Of a stretch of DNA of 64,000 bases, positions 44,989-56,539 are shown piece after piece (the first letter of the stretch is position 1; the number at the start of each line of letters is the position of its first letter). The position numbers were made by a program, and so were the translations under genes. The notes under the pieces are model-generated. The model did no database searches. It worked only from the letters and a program-made list of their open reading frames with translations, and had not been told where the DNA came from. Location: assembly GCA_025331445.1 (NCBI GenBank), contig JAIWNE010000024.1, positions 62,001-126,000 of the forward strand, read 5' to 3'. The stretch comes from Blakeslea trispora (lineage: Eukaryota; Mucoromycota; Mucoromycetes; Mucorales; Choanephoraceae).

Positions 44989-47514
44989 TTATGCAGAGCT
45001 TACATAATTTGAAGGAAAGATACCAGTCTTCCCATCTATAACACCTTCCCACCAACCGCTGTTGTCTTTCTTAGTCACATAAATGATATCACCTTCCTTC
45101 AAATCAAGTTCTTCAGCAACGGTCGCATCAAAGTCATACAAGGCTACTACTGTCTCTTGTTTTTCTTCAGTTTCTGAAGAGAGGTATTCGACATAACTGG
45201 CTGGAATGAGCCCCAAGAGCTGATTGGATGATTTTGCCTTGATCCAGCCTGAACCATCATCTTGTTCTACTAGCTGAAGCAATTCACCTTCTTGAATGCT
45301 TAATTCGTCTTCGTTTTGTGCATCATAGTCGTAAAGAGATCGTACGTCAGCTCTGAAGGATGTTGGAGATACATCGTTTGTGGTAGTTGTGGCTGGAGAT
45401 GAAGGTGATACAGTGGTCGAGGGAGTCAGGGTGGAAGGAATAGAGAGACGAGAGTCGCTAGTGACACTACCTTGTCGACGTGCTCTTGCGATGGTAGTTG
45501 AAGAAGTAAAAGAAGAGGGTGTAGGTTGAGGATTCAACTGTCCCTTGACCTTGCTACAGTTAGGTGCTACTTTCATTTCACATTTTGTATGACAGTTGAA
45601 ACCACATTCTAATTTGAATTTGCGTTAAGAAGAAGAAAAAAAAAGAGAGAGAAAGAAATTAGTTTTACCTCGACACGTAAGACCCTTATTTGACAATCCC
45701 CATATGGTACTATGACATAGATCGCAAGTAGTTGGTATAGTAAACGAAGAGGCCTTAAAGTCGTGATTCTGTGCTTGTAATCCATCATCGCCAATATTAT
45801 CAATGATCAATTGCGATTCGCTTTCAATATGTATCTTTTGAGTTGTCAACAAAGTGATTTCACGAGACAGATCCAACATTTTCTTAAAGAAAGTTAGTTA
45901 TCTGCAATTCCCATCATTTCTGTCATGTAAACTAACTTCATTCGATGCATCATATTCGGGAGAAGATTTGTTACCGACTGCCTGAACAGCTGATGTAAGC
46001 TGATTTAATTCCAGAGATTTCTTGGTGATGTCCTCGTTTATTGCATCTAATAACTTGCGATTCTTGACTAATTTGTTGTTTAAAAAGATGACGGCCGAAT
46101 CACTTGCCACAAGATTATCATCCTAAATCCATATTGCTCAATTTTAGTGAAGTACTCTCTCTCTTTCTCTCGTCTTGTGGAAAAAAGCTAAACCTACTCG
46201 GTCAATGATGGTGTCTGCAGCATGGGCACCACCATTCCAAGGCATAAAACTAAATGTAACATTGGCTGCCTTTTCACTGGCATTCTCTTCTCCCAGTACA
46301 CGGTGTGTAAATACTCCTGCATCAACCATTGGGTCTAACTTTTGAATAGAGCTTAATACGTTGTCATGGCATGTTTGTACAGTCCTCAATAGCTTTGATT
46401 CTAATTCGATATAGTGTGACAAAATGGCTCTCAATGTCATGATGCGGGATTCGTCCAGTTCCTCTAATTGCTAATAAGAGAGATGAGATAGAAAGCAAAC
46501 AAACTTTTATTGTTTGAACTTACGTCTGCTAGAGTAGACATGTCTTGCTCAAAATATTTATCCTTTTCTGCATTGGCAACACAAATTGACAATAGATACA
46601 TGTTCTGTATGACATACGTTACACAGACTGTTTTTTTTTTTATATAAAAAATCAAGGAAAGCTTACCTTTTTATTGTCACAATCAATCAAAGCAGCATCT
46701 AATTGACGTTGATACTGATACAAGATAAAGCAAAATTAAACACTAGATCAGATAAAGGCCCTTTTCTTATGTATCTCAAAGACAAGAGTTTGCTTACTTT
46801 TTCATTATCACCACTTGATTTATTAATCTTGTTTCTCAAGTTTTCTATTTCGATACATGCATCATCATACAATTGCTTGGCTTTGTCCTTCTCGGCATAT
46901 GTCTTGTCTCTCTCAGCCTTTAGTTTTTGATAAAATGCTGTATGCTGTATAAAAAGTTAAACCAACATCAGACTGAATTCTGCCTATTTAATCTCTTTTA
47001 CCTTTTTTCTGGAATCTTCTTTACTTGTTATTGCTGCACGCAGTGACTCCACCACTTGTACGTTCAGTTCATCAACAAACTGAAGTCGATTCTTTGCAGC
47101 TAGAGAGGTTTGGTTGATGAGTTGGCACCATGTTGCTGATGTTGTGCTACAGATCGGAACAAGTGAATGCTCTCATAAGAAAGAGAGAAAAATAAAAAAA
47201 AGTTGTATGGCTTTCTTTGGGTTACCTAGATCTGTCTTCCCAATCCCAGTCATCTGTTTGTTGAACATCACTAGTAGGAGATTTCTTATTTGGCTTGTAC
47301 TTTTTAGACAACGATTCTAATTTCTGGGCATATTCTCGTTCAATAGTGCTTCGGTCTTTTATAAAGTTGCGAAACTGAGAGAGCGATTGTACGCCATCTT
47401 CAACATAATTCAATATAGAAGGTATTTGATCCTATCATCAAGCCATCCAAAGTTAGTTTAGATTTGGCTTGTAAAATATAGAAAATCTACCTGAAGGTCA
47501 GTGCCAAATGTCAT
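44989..47514 (-). CDS. BZZ1: F-BAR, C1 and double-SH3 protein Bzz1
   Basis: A multi-exon gene; start at 47514 (MTFGTDLQ). Domain order: FCH/F-BAR helices (SLSQFRNFIKDRSTIEREYAQ and downstream coiled segments to about 46.1 kb), a short linker, a C1 zinc finger at about 45.6-45.8 kb (HDFKASSFTIPTTCDLCHST, WGLSNKGLTCRG), a Ser/Thr-rich linker, and two C-terminal SH3 domains (RSLYDYDAQNEDELSIQEGE; VVALYDFDATVAEELDLKEG). The last ends IFPSNYVSSA at the stop. This order is diagnostic of Bzz1, which binds membranes and activates WASP/Las17 and Arp2/3 at endocytic actin patches. Some internal exon borders are uncertain because most introns are only 50-70 bp. No sign of damage. Confidence 0.93.
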
Positions 47515-47710
47515 TGTGGAATAACCAAAAAAAAAAAAGAGAAAAGAAGAAGAGAAGGGGGAGGAAAACCCCCCTTCTTTTTTACTTTTATAGAAATGGC
47601 ATAACTCTGTGTAACTTGGGAACCCATAAAAATTGCTTGAAATGATACATTGTTTAGCTCATTTACTCGAGTGAGCCTAATCTTTTATTTTATTTTATTT
47701 TTTTGGTTGA

Positions 47711-48626
47711 TCAGAGTTCATTGTAGTAGTTGTTTAGCTGCTCAATAACATCTGTCTTCATTCTTAAAGAAAGGTTCATAAACTGAAGGTGCAATTCCGT
47801 CAGCAGACTGATACGCAAACCAGCTACGTGTTGTCTTAAGAAATCAATGTCTATCTCTTGACTGATGGAAGGATTTAGTTGGAAGGTAATTGTGGTCGTT
47901 TTCTGAGTTGGATAGAGAGTAGGCAGAAAAGAAAAAGGACGTGGTAGCCTAGAAGACCAGCTTTGTAGTAATGTCGCTTGGGTTGTGTCTTGAATCATGG
48001 TCCGAATGCTCTCCTGTACTCGTTCCACTAACATGTATTCGTCCATTTGGTCGACCAACTTGGTTGCCAAGATACTATTAAATGAGGACAACAGATTGGA
48101 CAGTCCTGGTTCAGCTGTGTCAGGACTTGAAAATGCGTCTTCCCATAATGTCTTCCAGTGACGCTGTATGGTTGAATGGATGGACTCATAGACCTGAGCA
48201 TTCATTGTTTGTACATGTTTGCTGATAATGGATGGTATCTTTAGCAGTTGTTTTTCTATTAGACAGTCTTTGTTAGCAAAACCTGTTTATGATCATTCTC
48301 TGAAACTTACTGGAGATGGCTTGATCGATTCCTAAAAGTCGGACTTGTGCTTCCAATAGCTGATACTTTGAATCTGTTGGCATATAGATGAGATAAAGAA
48401 GGAGTTCTTCACTTTGAGCATTCAGTGCTGTGTCAACCAAGTTTTCATAATGTCGAACAATCTCTGTATAGAGAATGTATTCTTCAGATCGGTGTTGTGG
48501 CTTGTTTTCAAATGGTTCTGTCTTTTCCAAATAAAAGGCAACTTGTGGTACACCTTGTTTGACAGGAAGAGCATGACAGATACAATTTAATATACAATAA
48601 AGCAAGCCAAAACAATAGACAAGCAT
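47711..48626 (-). CDS. Helical protein of unknown family
   Basis: Two exons: 48626 to about 48311, and from about 48284 to 47711, joined at a GTAAGT donor so that AISS continues as FANKDCLIEKQ; about 295 aa in all. The N-terminus (LVYCFGLLYCILNCICHAL) is hydrophobic and Cys-rich and could be a signal peptide or anchor, though the start codon may also be further in. The remainder is rich in helix-forming residues (YTEIVRHYENLVDTAL; VQESIRTMIQDTT; LLTELHLQFMNLSLRMKTDV) and has no motif I recognise. Tethering or dynamin-stalk-like helical proteins are possible but unsupported. It lies head to tail between MMS19 and BZZ1. Confidence 0.6.
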
Positions 48627-49543
48627 AGTATTTTTTGTAAAGAAAGAAAGAAAGAAAGAAAGAAAGGATAGAGTTTGAATCGGATTTAATTCAACTACTT
48701 ACACACACACACACTCTTGGTATCTTTGTTTCGTGTACAGAAGTAGCATCTCATGATTGATATGGTAATTCTTTGTATAAATTTGTCAATTTCGAAAAAG
48801 GCAAATAATGGTTACTCAAAGAATAATTGAATAAACCATTGTCATTTCCGACAATCCTAAGCTGATATTTGCCAAGAGTTATTATGTTCTGTCAATTATT
48901 ATGATTGCTTGAAATGTCATGTAATTTTTTTTCAGTAATATAGTTGCCAAGTTGAGTCTATTGACTTGTACATTTCAACTGACTTTAACTTCAATTTTCC
49001 CGGGTAAAGGTACAGGGAATCAGTATTACAACTATAGAAGGCATGACTCTGAGAGTAGACGCGTCTGAACCGAGGTTTATAGTGTCTTTTGTTATTTACT
49101 GGTAAATAGGCACAACTGATATAAATATAGCTTCATTTCTTTCATTGTCTCTAGTCAGAATACTCCTTTAAAGAAATACATAGATGAATAAACTCACTAC
49201 TTTTTTTCCTTTTAAGCCAACGCCAAAGAAATTACCATTCATCTTTTAAAACAAACACAAAAGATACAAATGAGCAACTACTTTAAGAACATTTGAAAAA
49301 AGGATCTTTTATTTCGACCAATAACAGTACAACAAGGTACGTACAGGAAAAAGACAAAAAAAAAGATGAAATAGGATACGTTCAACTTTTAATCTATAAA
49401 ATAACATGTATTTGCTTTTTTTTTTTAAAAAGAAAAAAAAAACTGACAAAGTCTATCAGTCCAGCTGTATATTTATGATACAAAGAGATTATTTGCCAAT
49501 AGTAAACCTATACACTTGATTAATTTACTTGCTTGTGTTTTTC
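48627..49543. other. Intergenic stretch, no gene seen
   Basis: About 0.9 kb between the 5' end of the unrecognised minus-strand gene and the 3' end of MMS19. It contains a (GAAA)n tract at about 48640-48668 and a (CA)n tract at 48702-48715. No open frame with a recognisable domain and no RNA gene was seen. Confidence 0.55.
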
Positions 49544-52500
49544 TTATCCATTTACTTGCCATTTCTCTCTACAATCCACTGCATTTTTACGAACAATTCG
49601 CTTCTTGTCATCCAACACAATCCCTAATTCCTTGACAACAGAAGGTCTAAAGGGAGATAAAACCTCAGGCTTACCCTTCTTGGCTATCTCACAGAGGCAA
49701 TCTAAGGCGAGAATACGAATGCTAGCTGTATGTGACTGAGTGACTCTTAGAAGGGCATGAATGAATGAACCCAAGTAAGGTATCACAAGATCTTGAGCAT
49801 CAGGGACAATATGCTGTACTACTTCCAAAGTGGACTGAACTAAATGTGTATCCTGAGTTGAGAGTGCTAATGTAATGGGCATCATTAACTTTATAGAAGA
49901 ACAGTGAGTGCTGAGATAAAGCATATACCGTATCTATATTACCTTGGAAAGTTCATTGATTGTAATTTGTTGAGGAATATGTTGAACAAGATGAATTAAT
50001 GCAGTCAAATGATAGATTTGTATTTCTATCATAAAGAAATCAGTTTTTTTTTTATTTTAATCCATACAATCTCAATAGATTATGTTTCTTACCAGGATGA
50101 AGAATATCTGTCTGTTCTGATCCTTTCATTAACTTTCTAAAGCAGTGATTGAAAACGCGTTGTTTATATAGAACCTAATAGAGTGTCAATGAGTGTTTTT
50201 TCTTGTAAACAAAGTCTTTTCTTTTTTTACCGAGACAATAGCATGAGAAGCCTTATTGAGAACAAGCTCATCTTGTTGTAGCAAGACAATAAAACTATCG
50301 GCAGCTTCTTTTCCAATATCAGGAAATCCACACATTTGAATGACACTGTCCAGCAGCTCAAAACCATAAGTATGACCTTTTTGAATAAATGATTTGATCA
50401 TCTAGAAAAAAAAAACAGGATAAGTTCAACTAGAAACCAGACAAAGGATATCAACAGTCTTACCCATATGAATATAGTGAAAGGAGCAGATTGCCTTAGA
50501 TGAGGCATCAATTCTTCTTTTATCATTTGTTGAATAGCATGAATGAATTGACCTATTCCAGATGGTTTAGAATCAGTTTTGTTCAATAGAGTTGTTGTAC
50601 TTGCCTTCTTTTGATTTATTGATGATAGAACTTGCTATTTTAGTCAAAGCCATTCGTTTTGCTTTACAAGGTGTCTGAATGGCTGTTTGTATTGATTTCT
50701 TTAGAAAATCAGGCAGATCATACACTGGTAATTGGATCTATTAATAAAAAAAATCAAATTAGCCCCTATTTTATATGCTTTGTTTTTAAGAGAGAAAAAG
50801 AAAGCATCTTACATCTCTACGACAGTTGCACACAATGGCAGTAAACAATAAAGTAACATCTGTTCTATGGTTGTCTGATACGCTCAAAATCGATAACTCG
50901 GGATCTTCTTGTGACATACTATTTGAGTCTAGAACAGATAGATCACCATTCAGAAACAACCTAAATGCATCTTGAACCAGCTTTGATTGTTGACTATGTA
51001 CACATTCAGTCTCTTATCGATTGCTTTCTCTGTATTCTTTACCTTGCACTAGATAAACGCATCGTGACAGCAATGATGGTTGCAAACGTCTCAATCAAGA
51101 CATCATCCAAATGCCATGGTTCTAATGAGGTTGATGGAAAACAATGACGCAAAAGAAAAGGCAAGATTGAATTCTGACCCAAGGCAACAACGTCAGTATG
51201 CTTAGAAGCGATTCGATAAGCAGATAATAAGGTAGTAGCAAGATCATGTACATATTCTAAATGACGTTGACCTAATATCAAAAGAGGTGTCAATCAGATA
51301 GAATCAAGTCAGCCTTTTTCTTTTTACCTATAAAGCAACAAGCAAAATCAAGTCGGTCTATCAATGAATCAATGACTGTCATGAAAACTTCAGCATGGGC
51401 ACCTAATACTTCAATAGCACCCAAGGCATCTTTGTAATGATCAGATAGAGTGGGGCTTTCACGAGAAGCAAGTGTGTCCAAGAGGACAGGAAAGGTATGT
51501 TGGCCAATAGAGACTGGGTATAATTTGGCGATAATGTCAAGGATGGATAATGCAAGCTGTCTATTGGTCATCATTAATTTATGTGTATTTAGACCTATAA
51601 GCTTTCTTGTACTTGCCGTATATCTTTTTCTTGCAAGACCAATTGATGTGTGAGGTGACCAATAGCAACATGAATCTAACAGAAAGAAACTAAGCTTATT
51701 GTTCATTTTCTTTATAATTTTGTTTACTTCTTCTTTCTTCAAAAAGTGTTTCATCAAGACCATTTCGTGAAAACCCTTCAAGCTGGCTTGTTTGACTGAT
51801 AAGTTGGTTGTGGTTGAATCAGCCAAGGACAGAATAAACATTTGCAAGATTTGTTGTTTATACATCAAGAGAGGTGTTTGAAAATCTCTATCTAACATTT
51901 CCCAAAAAAAAATGAGTAAAGCATACATGAATATCCCTCTGTGTCTGTACCATAACCAACATCTTCTACAGAGCCATAAAGTGTCTTGCTGGCAATCAAG
52001 AGTTCTGTAAGGATATCGAGAATAGCCTTTTTCTGTCCAGCGGATTCAATGGACGTAAACTGTTGATAGATGATAGGCACAGCTATATGAGTGACAGAAG
52101 TACAAGCAGGGTCAGAGGCAGAGGCAGCAGCCCTGAGAATGGAAGCAGCCGATCGAGCATGTTTCAACTCGGGCTGCTTTAATTCCTGAACACATTTCTG
52201 CAAAAGACCATCAATTGCTCGTTCTACAGGATCACGAATATTAGCTATACTGATGCCTGTACCCAAGGTGGCTACGACATGATGAATGGTCTGTAAGGCA
52301 ATCTCCACCATGGCAGCATCCATCCCTTCATAGACTTCTTTCACAAGTGCATCAAACAAATCTTGAGCATGAGGCAAGATGGCATGAGCACCATAGGCAG
52401 GTGCACATAAACTGACTGTCTCCATCGCATCCTTTTTGGCACTTCCCTTGGTTGTCAACAGCTTTTCGATCAAGAGAGGAGTAGCATAAAAGGCAAAATA

Positions 52501-53528
52501 AGGTGTGGCTGCCAAACACCGTCTCAGGCTGATCTTGAGGTCGTCTGTTGTGATGCCTAGACTGTCAGCATGGTTGGGTGCTGCAAAACTGATGGGAAAG
52601 TAGCAAAAGACAACTTCAAATAGATCTTCGATATGACGAGAGATATCAAAGCGGTCAATGATGGCACGTACTAGATCAAAGGCAACCAATAAGTTTCGAG
52701 GGTCCTTTTCGCCGTCCATACAGTTGATAAAGCCATCAATAAAAGCAATTTTAGATCTCTGTAATTCTACAACAAAGAAATCATCAGAGAATGTCTCTCT
52801 CTTTTTTCAGGGATTCATATTCTTACCTGAAGGATAGCGTTCAACTGATTTTGATAGCATCATCAGCACTTTAAGTCGACTGGGTTGTGATTGTTTTCTG
52901 ATCTTGATATGATGAAATAAGCTGTCAAAAAAAATAAGTCACTGTTGAAGGTAGTTTCGTTTTTCTTTGTCTTACATTTCACAAAGTTCAATGGTGTTTG
53001 TACTTGAAATAGTGTCTGTTTGCATCAATACAGATAGAATATCAATACAACGGGCTAAAGCCACATTATCCTTTAAATGACCACCAATAAACCGAAGAAT
53101 AGCATCCACTTTTTTAAAAAAAAAAAAAATCAGTCGATGATTATTTTTTTTATGCACGCTTATAAAAAAACCTGTAGTTGCATCTAATGAAGATTGGCTG
53201 GGTGTGACTACTTGTGCCAAAAGCTCGATACCTAGATGAAATATATAAGTCGATAGTTCGAGTCAGAAAAAAAAAAAAAACAGAACACGTACATTTAACC
53301 TTGTAGGTAATTTCTCCTTGTTTCCAAATGGTTTTTAAATAGTCTATCAGTTCTATGATACCTGTTGTCTGTTGAGTGGAATCTAGCAAAAAAAAAAAAA
53401 GGGGGATGAGTATGAACGCCATGACTTTACTTGACTGACTTACATAACAATACATAAGCAAGCAAAGAAGGCTCGACTTCTGTTCTTTCAGAATAAAACC
53501 ATTCTTTAAGCAGTTGAAAGATATCCAT
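49544..53528 (-). CDS. MMS19: MMS19, adaptor of the cytosolic Fe-S protein assembly targeting complex
   Basis: A multi-exon gene; start at 53528 (MDIFQLLKEWFYSERTEVEP). The clearest block is the N-terminal MMS19 domain, exon 51892-52719: DGEKDPRNLLVAFDLV, EDLFEVVFCYFPISF, ITTDDLKISLRRCLAATPYF, and PLLIEKL. HEAT repeats follow, to the C-terminal DKKRIVRKNAVDCREKW, also typical of the family. MMS19 (yeast Met18) works with Ciao1 and Ciao2B to deliver Fe-S clusters to DNA polymerases and helicases such as XPD. Introns are short and frequent (at least nine). All long exons are open; the gene looks intact. It lies in a run of six minus-strand genes. Confidence 0.93.
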
Positions 53529-53824
53529 AGGCTTATTTTTTTTTCGAGAAAATCAGGGTGAAGTAATAATAAAACAAGGGAAAGAAAAAAATCTGATAAC
53601 ACATTATAAATATTTTTTTTTTATCTGATTTTCTTATTTATTTATTTTTTCTTTCTCAGCTCCCTTTTTTTTTTATCTGTGACTACAAAGTAACCATCTC
53701 AATTGAACTGTCACTTTTGTATGTTTTTCTCTCTTATTTACAGTATCATTTATTTTGTATGGTTCAGAGACTCAAGAAATGTTGAAATAGGGTATCACTT
53801 ATTGGATATTCTCTTGTTTTAAAA
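53529..53824. other. Short AT-rich spacer
   Basis: About 300 bp of T-rich sequence between the start of MMS19 and the 3' end of the DUF4112 gene; it should contain the MMS19 promoter. Nothing else is seen. Confidence 0.5.
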
Positions 53825-54471
53825 CTATTTCATGATAGCAGGTGCTGATGCTTGATGTGTTGAACCTAGATGAGAAGGTCGACCTGTACTGAGCCTTGGA
53901 TCATGTCTTAACATTTGTCTTCTTCTCTTGATGAGATAACTCTCGAGTAAAATGGCGTTTTTGGTATTACACTTGTACATAATATCCATCAAATCACCTA
54001 CCAAGGGCACTAGACCAATCACGAAATCCACACCAATATTAAACATCATCTTGGACACCAATTCATTAGGTAAATCTGCTTGCATACATAAATGAACTAG
54101 GTTTAATGCCAACAGAAATCCGATGAAATCACCCACCACAGGAATCAGACCTAGCCTAATATGATCAGTTGTATGATAGAAACTCAAAGGTCTGTTTTAC
54201 CAATCAATCCATCAAAACCAATTCGAAAACAACAACAACTCACGGCTTGATCAAGGAAATGAGCTCTTGATTTGACTTTTCTCAATAACCGTCTTTCTTC
54301 TTTTGTCAGAATAGCATCGGCTGCTGGTGCTTTACTCCACCAATATTTCTTGGCCTGTTGTTGTTGTTGTTCAAGGTCTCTTTGGTGTGCTTGATAGTGT
54401 GCGTTATCTGATTGATTGACTGTGCCCATAAAGGATTTGAATGCATATTTTGCTATAGCTTCTTTACTCAT
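53825..54471 (-). CDS. DUF4112 membrane protein
   Basis: Two exons. Exon 1 (54471 to about 54204) begins MSKEAIAKYAFKSFMG and includes a Gln tract and the segment RRLLRKVKSRAHFLDQAV. The intron ends at an AG so that GFDGLIG joins GLIPVVGDFIG. The two halves of the DUF4112 domain are visible as the repeated signature GLIPVVGD and GLVPLVGDLMD, each next to a hydrophobic helix (FLLALNLVHLCMQ; FNIGVDFVI). The tail is basic (KRRRQMLRHDPR). The domain occurs in bacteria and fungi as a small two-helix membrane protein of unknown role; the yeast relative is linked to the endomembrane system only loosely. Length (about 200 aa) fits the family. Confidence 0.88.
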
Positions 54472-54548
54472 AATGATTTAATAATAATAAAGAAAAAAAG
54501 AAAAAGATGCGCTTATTATTTTTTCGTCTTTATAAATCGGAGTTTAAG

Positions 54549-55661
54549 CTATAAATAACAAATGACTCGAGCAGGTATAATAAAAGAAAGCGATGATGTA
54601 TGTGCTACAAAGGCAGGTGAAACCATCCATTCAACTGTATTGGCTTGACCCGTCCTTAGATTGACCATATGCGCTGGATCAAAAGGTGTATTTGGCTCAA
54701 TAGTCTCTAGTATCTTGATCGTCTCATCTTCTTGACACTTTATCACTTTATTGAGATCAATCGCCAACTGGACAACTGTCTCTAGACCAAGCCGAATCTC
54801 TTCTCGTCTCTCAGTCAGCCCATCAAACGCATGAACAACATCCCATAGCCTATCCAAAACAGTCTGTTCAGCCGATCGAATCCGGTTCGTTTCTTCTTTA
54901 GACTGCTTGACGACAAACAGCGTGATCTGTTGTCGCATCCGAGAAGCCCATGCGGTATTTCGCTTAGCCATCCAACGATAGATCGTCTGAAAGGGTCGAT
55001 TGAGAGAGACACCAGGATGGATAGGCACATTGAAAACATGAGCAAACAAGCAGTCTAGAATACATTTCTCAATCCAATAGACATAATGGGCCGGATCTAC
55101 CTTGATCAAATCTGTCTCTATCATGCGTGTTGTAGGACACAACTGTTGTGCTACAGATTCAACGTGAGACAGCATCGATTCAATCTGGGATTGAGTGACA
55201 GCGAGTGAAGGATGGATAGGGTGGGTCTGATGGGCATCAAATCGACTTGTCATCCGTTCATGTTCCAGCTGTTTGGTCTCTAGTTCGACCATCAAGGATC
55301 GATAGGTCTCTTCGAGTCGAATGAGGTTCATCTGGGCTGCTGTCTGTGCCTGGTCTGCCTGTGCCTGTTCTTGTTTTAGTTTCTGCTGTTGTTCACGCAT
55401 CGTTTGTTCATAATAGTACTCTAGGTCGTCTTTCTCTTGTTGAACACGTTCTACGATTTCCTTGTGGATGGAGAGTGATTCATTGAGAGAATAGATGATC
55501 AAGTCTTTATCCGACTCTGATTGTTCTTTTAGGTTCATACGACGATAACCTTCTGTCTTTACGCCCAGAATGAAGTCACTCTCATTTTCTGAGTCTGTTA
55601 GTGTATTTGAGGATATTGTCTGTTCATCCAACTCGATAGAGTCCTTGTCTATTGTCTGCAT
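54549..55661 (-). CDS. Coiled-coil protein of unknown family
   Basis: A single exon of 370 aa. Residues about 50-145 are a strongly predicted coiled coil, rich in Glu/Gln/Arg heptads (KEIVERVQQEKDDLEYYYEQ, then QQQKLKQEQAQADQ). The C-terminal 200 residues appear globular: MIETDLIKVDPAHYVYWIEK, RPFQTIYRWMAKRNTAWASR and a closing segment ending in VEWMVSPAFVAHTSSLSFII. From memory this C-terminal pattern recurs in uncharacterised Mucoromycota proteins. No catalytic motif is seen. The ATG is preceded by a homopurine tract on the plus strand (about 55660-55725), i.e. a pyrimidine-rich leader. Function unknown. Confidence 0.75.
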   Translation of the reverse strand: MQTIDKDSIELDEQTISSNTLTDSENESDFILGVKTEGYRRMNLKEQSESDKDLIIYSLNESLSIHKEIVERVQQEKDDLEYYYEQTMREQQQKLKQEQAQADQAQTAAQMNLIRLEETYRSLMVELETKQLEHERMTSRFDAHQTHPIHPSLAVTQSQIESMLSHVESVAQQLCPTTRMIETDLIKVDPAHYVYWIEKCILDCLFAHVFNVPIHPGVSLNRPFQTIYRWMAKRNTAWASRMRQQITLFVVKQSKEETNRIRSAEQTVLDRLWDVVHAFDGLTERREEIRLGLETVVQLAIDLNKVIKCQEDETIKILETIEPNTPFDPAHMVNLRTGQANTVEWMVSPAFVAHTSSLSFIIPARVICYL

Positions 55662-56046
55662 AGAGGAGAAAAGGAGGAGGGAGGAGGAAAAAGAGAGAGA
55701 GAGATAAAAAAGAAAAAAAAGGAAAACAGAAAATCTCGGACTTTCAAAATATACTCTTTTGCATCCCCCCTTTTTTTTTTGGAAAGTTAGTTGCTAGGCA
55801 AAATGAACAGATTTGATTGGTTGACTGACACTATGCTTATTTATCTATTGTCAAATGTCAGTTATTAAAAAAAAAAAGAGAGAGTGAAAGAATTTTCAAA
55901 CATTGACTTTATAAACAAGTTTTTGGTTTATGCAACTTTACTTTTTTTTTTTATTTTTTGTTTTTTTTTTACTCAGATTTAAAAATAAGAAAAATAGATT
56001 CTAGCGCGTCATTTTTCTCTTATTTTTTTTTAAAATAACAATAGCC

Positions 56047-56390
56047 ATGTCTTCATTTGACTCTAATCCTTATGCCAGCCTAGATGACAGTTCATACTCT
56101 GAAGAAGAAGAAGAGAGTCTTTATTCTTACGATGCAGAAGCTGAATGGGAAGAAAGTAAACAACAGCTCAATGCCTTATTCTCACTCGTCATATTTCCTT
56201 TTGTCGGTCGTTGGCTCGGTAAGAAAGTAGCTTTCTGGAGTAAGTACGATTGATAAACAAAAAAAGTCAATCGCTTACACATCTCTTTTTTTTAGTTTGG
56301 TCTGACTATCTTTCTCGTTCAACACCTTTTATCACTCGTTATTCTTTATCTGCCGAAATGATTCGAGCTACCAAAAGGATCACTGCCTAA
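56047..56390 (+). CDS. MIM2: Mim2-like mitochondrial outer-membrane import protein
   Basis: Two exons, 56047-56239 and 56296-56390, give 95 aa. An acidic N-terminal tail (YSEEEEESLYSYDAEAEWEE) is followed by one membrane helix (LNALFSLVIFPFVGRWLGKK) and a basic C-terminus with aromatic residues (AFWIWSDYLSRS). The pattern EWEES.QQL..L.SLV..PF.G.WLG.K matches the fungal Mim2 family as I remember it. Mim2 partners with Mim1 to insert helical proteins into the mitochondrial outer membrane. The protein is near the family's usual length. Small size makes the call less secure than for large proteins. Confidence 0.75.
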
Positions 56391-56539
56391 AATAAATACA
56401 CCCCCCCTCCTTTTTTTTTTAATTACAATTTTATTATTATTATTGGTCCTTTTTTTTTTTTCTTACTTTATAAATTATCATTACAGTAAGTTTTTTTTCA
56501 TCTCTTCATCATAACAAGAAAGCTCAACAACTGCTCTAG

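Noticed and set aside
54204..54256. A second 20-bp intron at GTGAGT in the DUF4112 gene.
   Set aside because: It is too short for an intron, and reading through (SCCCFRIGFDGLIG) keeps the expected domain sequence.
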